A DNA stretch of 6,493 nucleotides from Methanosarcinaceae archaeon UBA470 (GTDB lineage: Archaea; Halobacteriota; Methanosarcinia; Methanosarcinales; Methanosarcinaceae), in NCBI GenBank assembly GCA_002508425.1, contig DAKU01000144.1, positions 1 through 6,493 on the forward strand, read 5' to 3'. Both the position numbers and the translations under genes were made by a program. The notes under the pieces are model-generated. The model did not search any database, had not been told where the DNA came from, and saw only the letters and a program-made list of their open reading frames with translations. Within the stretch, counting starts at the first letter, position 1. Every line of letters starts with the position of its first letter. Below are positions 4,895 to 6,493 of the stretch, in pieces.

Positions 4895-6493
4895 ATGGCA
4901 GTTGACCTATCTTCACTTCCAGATCTTCCGGGTGTGTACCTCATGAAGGACAGCTCGGAAGAAGTGATCTATGTAGGTAAGGCGCTTTCCCTTAGAAAAA
5001 GAGTCCGGCAATACTTCCAGTCTTCAAAGAACCTCACGCCAAAAACGAAAACACTTGTCAGACACATAGAGGATCTGGAATATATAGTCACAGATACGGA
5101 AGTAGATGCTCTTGTTCTTGAAGCTAACCTCATCAAAAAATATAGGCCACGGTATAATGTGCGCCTAAAGGACGATAAGAGATATCCCTATGTAAAGGTC
5201 ACAGTGAACACCAAATATCCAAGAATATTCCTGACCCGAAAGAGAATCATGGATGGTGCCCTATATTTCGGACCATACACCAATGCAGGAGCTATCAGGA
5301 AAACACTGGATATCATCTCCCAGGTTTTCAGGATACGCAGGTGTAGGCAACCTCTTAATGAAAAGAAGGCACGCCCCTGCCTGGATTACCACATCAAAAG
5401 ATGTTATGCACCATGTGTTGGAAAGATCAGCGAAAAGGAATATATGGAAAATGTCCAGGAAGCTATAAAGTTCCTCAAAGGAGAGACAGCAGGATTAGTG
5501 AAAAAACTGGAAGAAAGGATGCATGCCCTTGCATCAAGACAGGAATTCGAAGCTGCCGCCCAGGTCAGAGACCAGCTCGAAGCTGTCAAAGTGCTCTCAC
5601 AGCAACAGATAGCTACCTCAGGAACAGATGACAGAGATATAATAGCAGCTGTAAAGGAAGGCGACACAGTTTACATCCAGATATTCTATGTAAGGCATGG
5701 CAACATGGTGGGAAGGGCTGACCTTGCTATGAGCTCTGCGGAAGGTACTGCAATTGCAGATGTGGTCTCTCAATTTATAAAGCAATACTATCTGGATTCA
5801 CCCATTCCTACGGAGATATTGATACAATATGAAATCCCGGACCATGATCTTATCACCTCATGGCTGAAACAAAGATCTGGTAGAGAAGTTCACATAAATG
5901 TACCACTGAGAGGAGACAAGAAGAAAATGCTCGATATGGCTTTGAAGAATGCAGAAATGACCATGCGGGCAAACCAGTTAAAGGCTGCTGTGGCCAGCGA
6001 GTCACTGGAATCACTCAAAGACCTTCAATCATTACTTTCACTGCCTTCAGTTCCTTTATACATCGAAGGATTTGATATATCAAATATCTCAGGAACAGAT
6101 GCTGTCGGTTCAATGGTGGTATTTGAGAATGGTAAACCATCAAATAGCAAATATAGGCAGCATAACATCAGAACTGTAAAAGGAATTGATGATTTTGCAA
6201 TGATGGGAGAAGTAGTCAAACGCCGCTATTCTCGCCTCAGAGATGAAAAGAGACCATTCCCAGACCTTATTCTTATAGATGGGGGACCAGGCCAGTTATC
6301 TTCAGCAAAGGCTTCGCTAGACGAACTGGGTCTGGACATTCCTATGATTGGTCTTGCCAAAAGGTTTGAACATATAATTACTACCAAAAAAGGACCTGGC
6401 GAAGTTATAGTACTCTCTCACAGCTCTCCTGCATTGAAACTGCTCATGCATGTACGAGATGAGGCACATAGGTTCGCAGTCTCCTCACACAGG
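4895..6493 (+). CDS. uvrC: UvrC, excinuclease ABC subunit C (3' end beyond the window)
   Basis: UvrC makes the dual incisions of nucleotide excision repair after UvrA and UvrB load at a lesion. The frame is open to the right edge, giving 533 residues; the family is usually about 600, so the C-terminal tail with its HhH DNA-binding region is outside the window. The GIY-YIG nuclease (3' incision) shows GVY at 13-15, YVG at 26-28, R36 and E76. Four cysteines, C150, C162, C170 and C174, have spacing x11, x7, x3, matching the iron-sulphur ligands of Escherichia coli UvrC. The UVR (UvrB-binding) motif spans about 215-230. The RNase H-like nuclease (5' incision) carries D394, D462 (IDGGPGQLSSA) and H525 (DEAHRF), with D432 or D433 as the likely third acidic residue. 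UvrABC in mesophilic archaea is generally regarded as acquired from bacteria. Start: GGAG at 9 nt; no upstream in-frame alternative. Confidence 0.96.
   Translation, partial: MAVDLSSLPDLPGVYLMKDSSEEVIYVGKALSLRKRVRQYFQSSKNLTPKTKTLVRHIEDLEYIVTDTEVDALVLEANLIKKYRPRYNVRLKDDKRYPYVKVTVNTKYPRIFLTRKRIMDGALYFGPYTNAGAIRKTLDIISQVFRIRRCRQPLNEKKARPCLDYHIKRCYAPCVGKISEKEYMENVQEAIKFLKGETAGLVKKLEERMHALASRQEFEAAAQVRDQLEAVKVLSQQQIATSGTDDRDIIAAVKEGDTVYIQIFYVRHGNMVGRADLAMSSAEGTAIADVVSQFIKQYYLDSPIPTEILIQYEIPDHDLITSWLKQRSGREVHINVPLRGDKKKMLDMALKNAEMTMRANQLKAAVASESLESLKDLQSLLSLPSVPLYIEGFDISNISGTDAVGSMVVFENGKPSNSKYRQHNIRTVKGIDDFAMMGEVVKRRYSRLRDEKRPFPDLILIDGGPGQLSSAKASLDELGLDIPMIGLAKRFEHIITTKKGPGEVIVLSHSSPALKLLMHVRDEAHRFAVSSHR

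Noticed and set aside
5253..5667. Frames of 71, 76 and 87 residues inside uvrC
   Set aside because: They overlap the UvrC cysteine cluster and UVR motif coding region, which is clearly read in another frame.
1..6493. CRISPR arrays, insertion sequences, attachment sites, tRNA or rRNA genes, and toxin-antitoxin or defence modules
   Set aside because: I looked for direct repeats with regular spacers, transposase motifs, flanking inverted repeats, tRNA-like cloverleaf sequence and small two-gene modules. I saw none; the gene gaps are short and explained by promoters or short inverted repeats.

Overview
The window reads as a mesophilic methanogenic archaeon, most likely a methylotrophic member of the Methanosarcinaceae. 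This rests on an archaeal-type TyrRS, an archaeal Thg1-like protein, a small archaeal PRC-barrel protein, TATA-box promoters, moderate to low G+C by eye, and a bacterial-type UvrC, which is known from mesophilic methanogens and haloarchaea. The genus cannot be fixed from the sequence. Nothing suggests a mobile element, a CRISPR array, a structural RNA gene or a defence island. It is ordinary chromosomal housekeeping sequence with one unrecognised gene.

The left part, up to about 3.9 kb, is transcribed leftwards. In transcription order it holds malate dehydrogenase (3888-2956), a 9-bp hairpin directly after its stop codon, a PRC-barrel protein (2880-2614), a Thg1-like 3'-5' nucleotidyltransferase (2607-1876), tyrosyl-tRNA synthetase (1821-862), and an unrecognised coiled-coil protein that runs off the left edge (787 to 1). 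The PRC-barrel and thg1 genes are 6 nt apart and tyrS follows after 54 nt, so these three form a compact cluster, two members of which act on tRNA.

A 179-nt divergent intergenic region (3889-4067) carries back-to-back TATA elements that form a 9-bp inverted repeat, and a second palindrome nearer the rightward gene.

The right part is transcribed rightwards. It holds an HhH plus RNase H-like DEDD exonuclease of the YprB type (4068-4826), then, after 68 nt, uvrC (4895 to the right edge). The uvrC fragment covers 533 residues and lacks the C-terminal part. The pairing of a predicted exonuclease with an excision-repair nuclease suggests, but does not prove, a shared role in DNA repair. The uvrC start region holds a perfect 7-bp stem whose 4-nt loop is the Shine-Dalgarno sequence, which is the most unusual small-scale structure in the window.

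Two genes, the left-edge coiled-coil gene and uvrC, are open at the window ends. The mdh start is best placed at 3888, not at the in-frame GTG further upstream.
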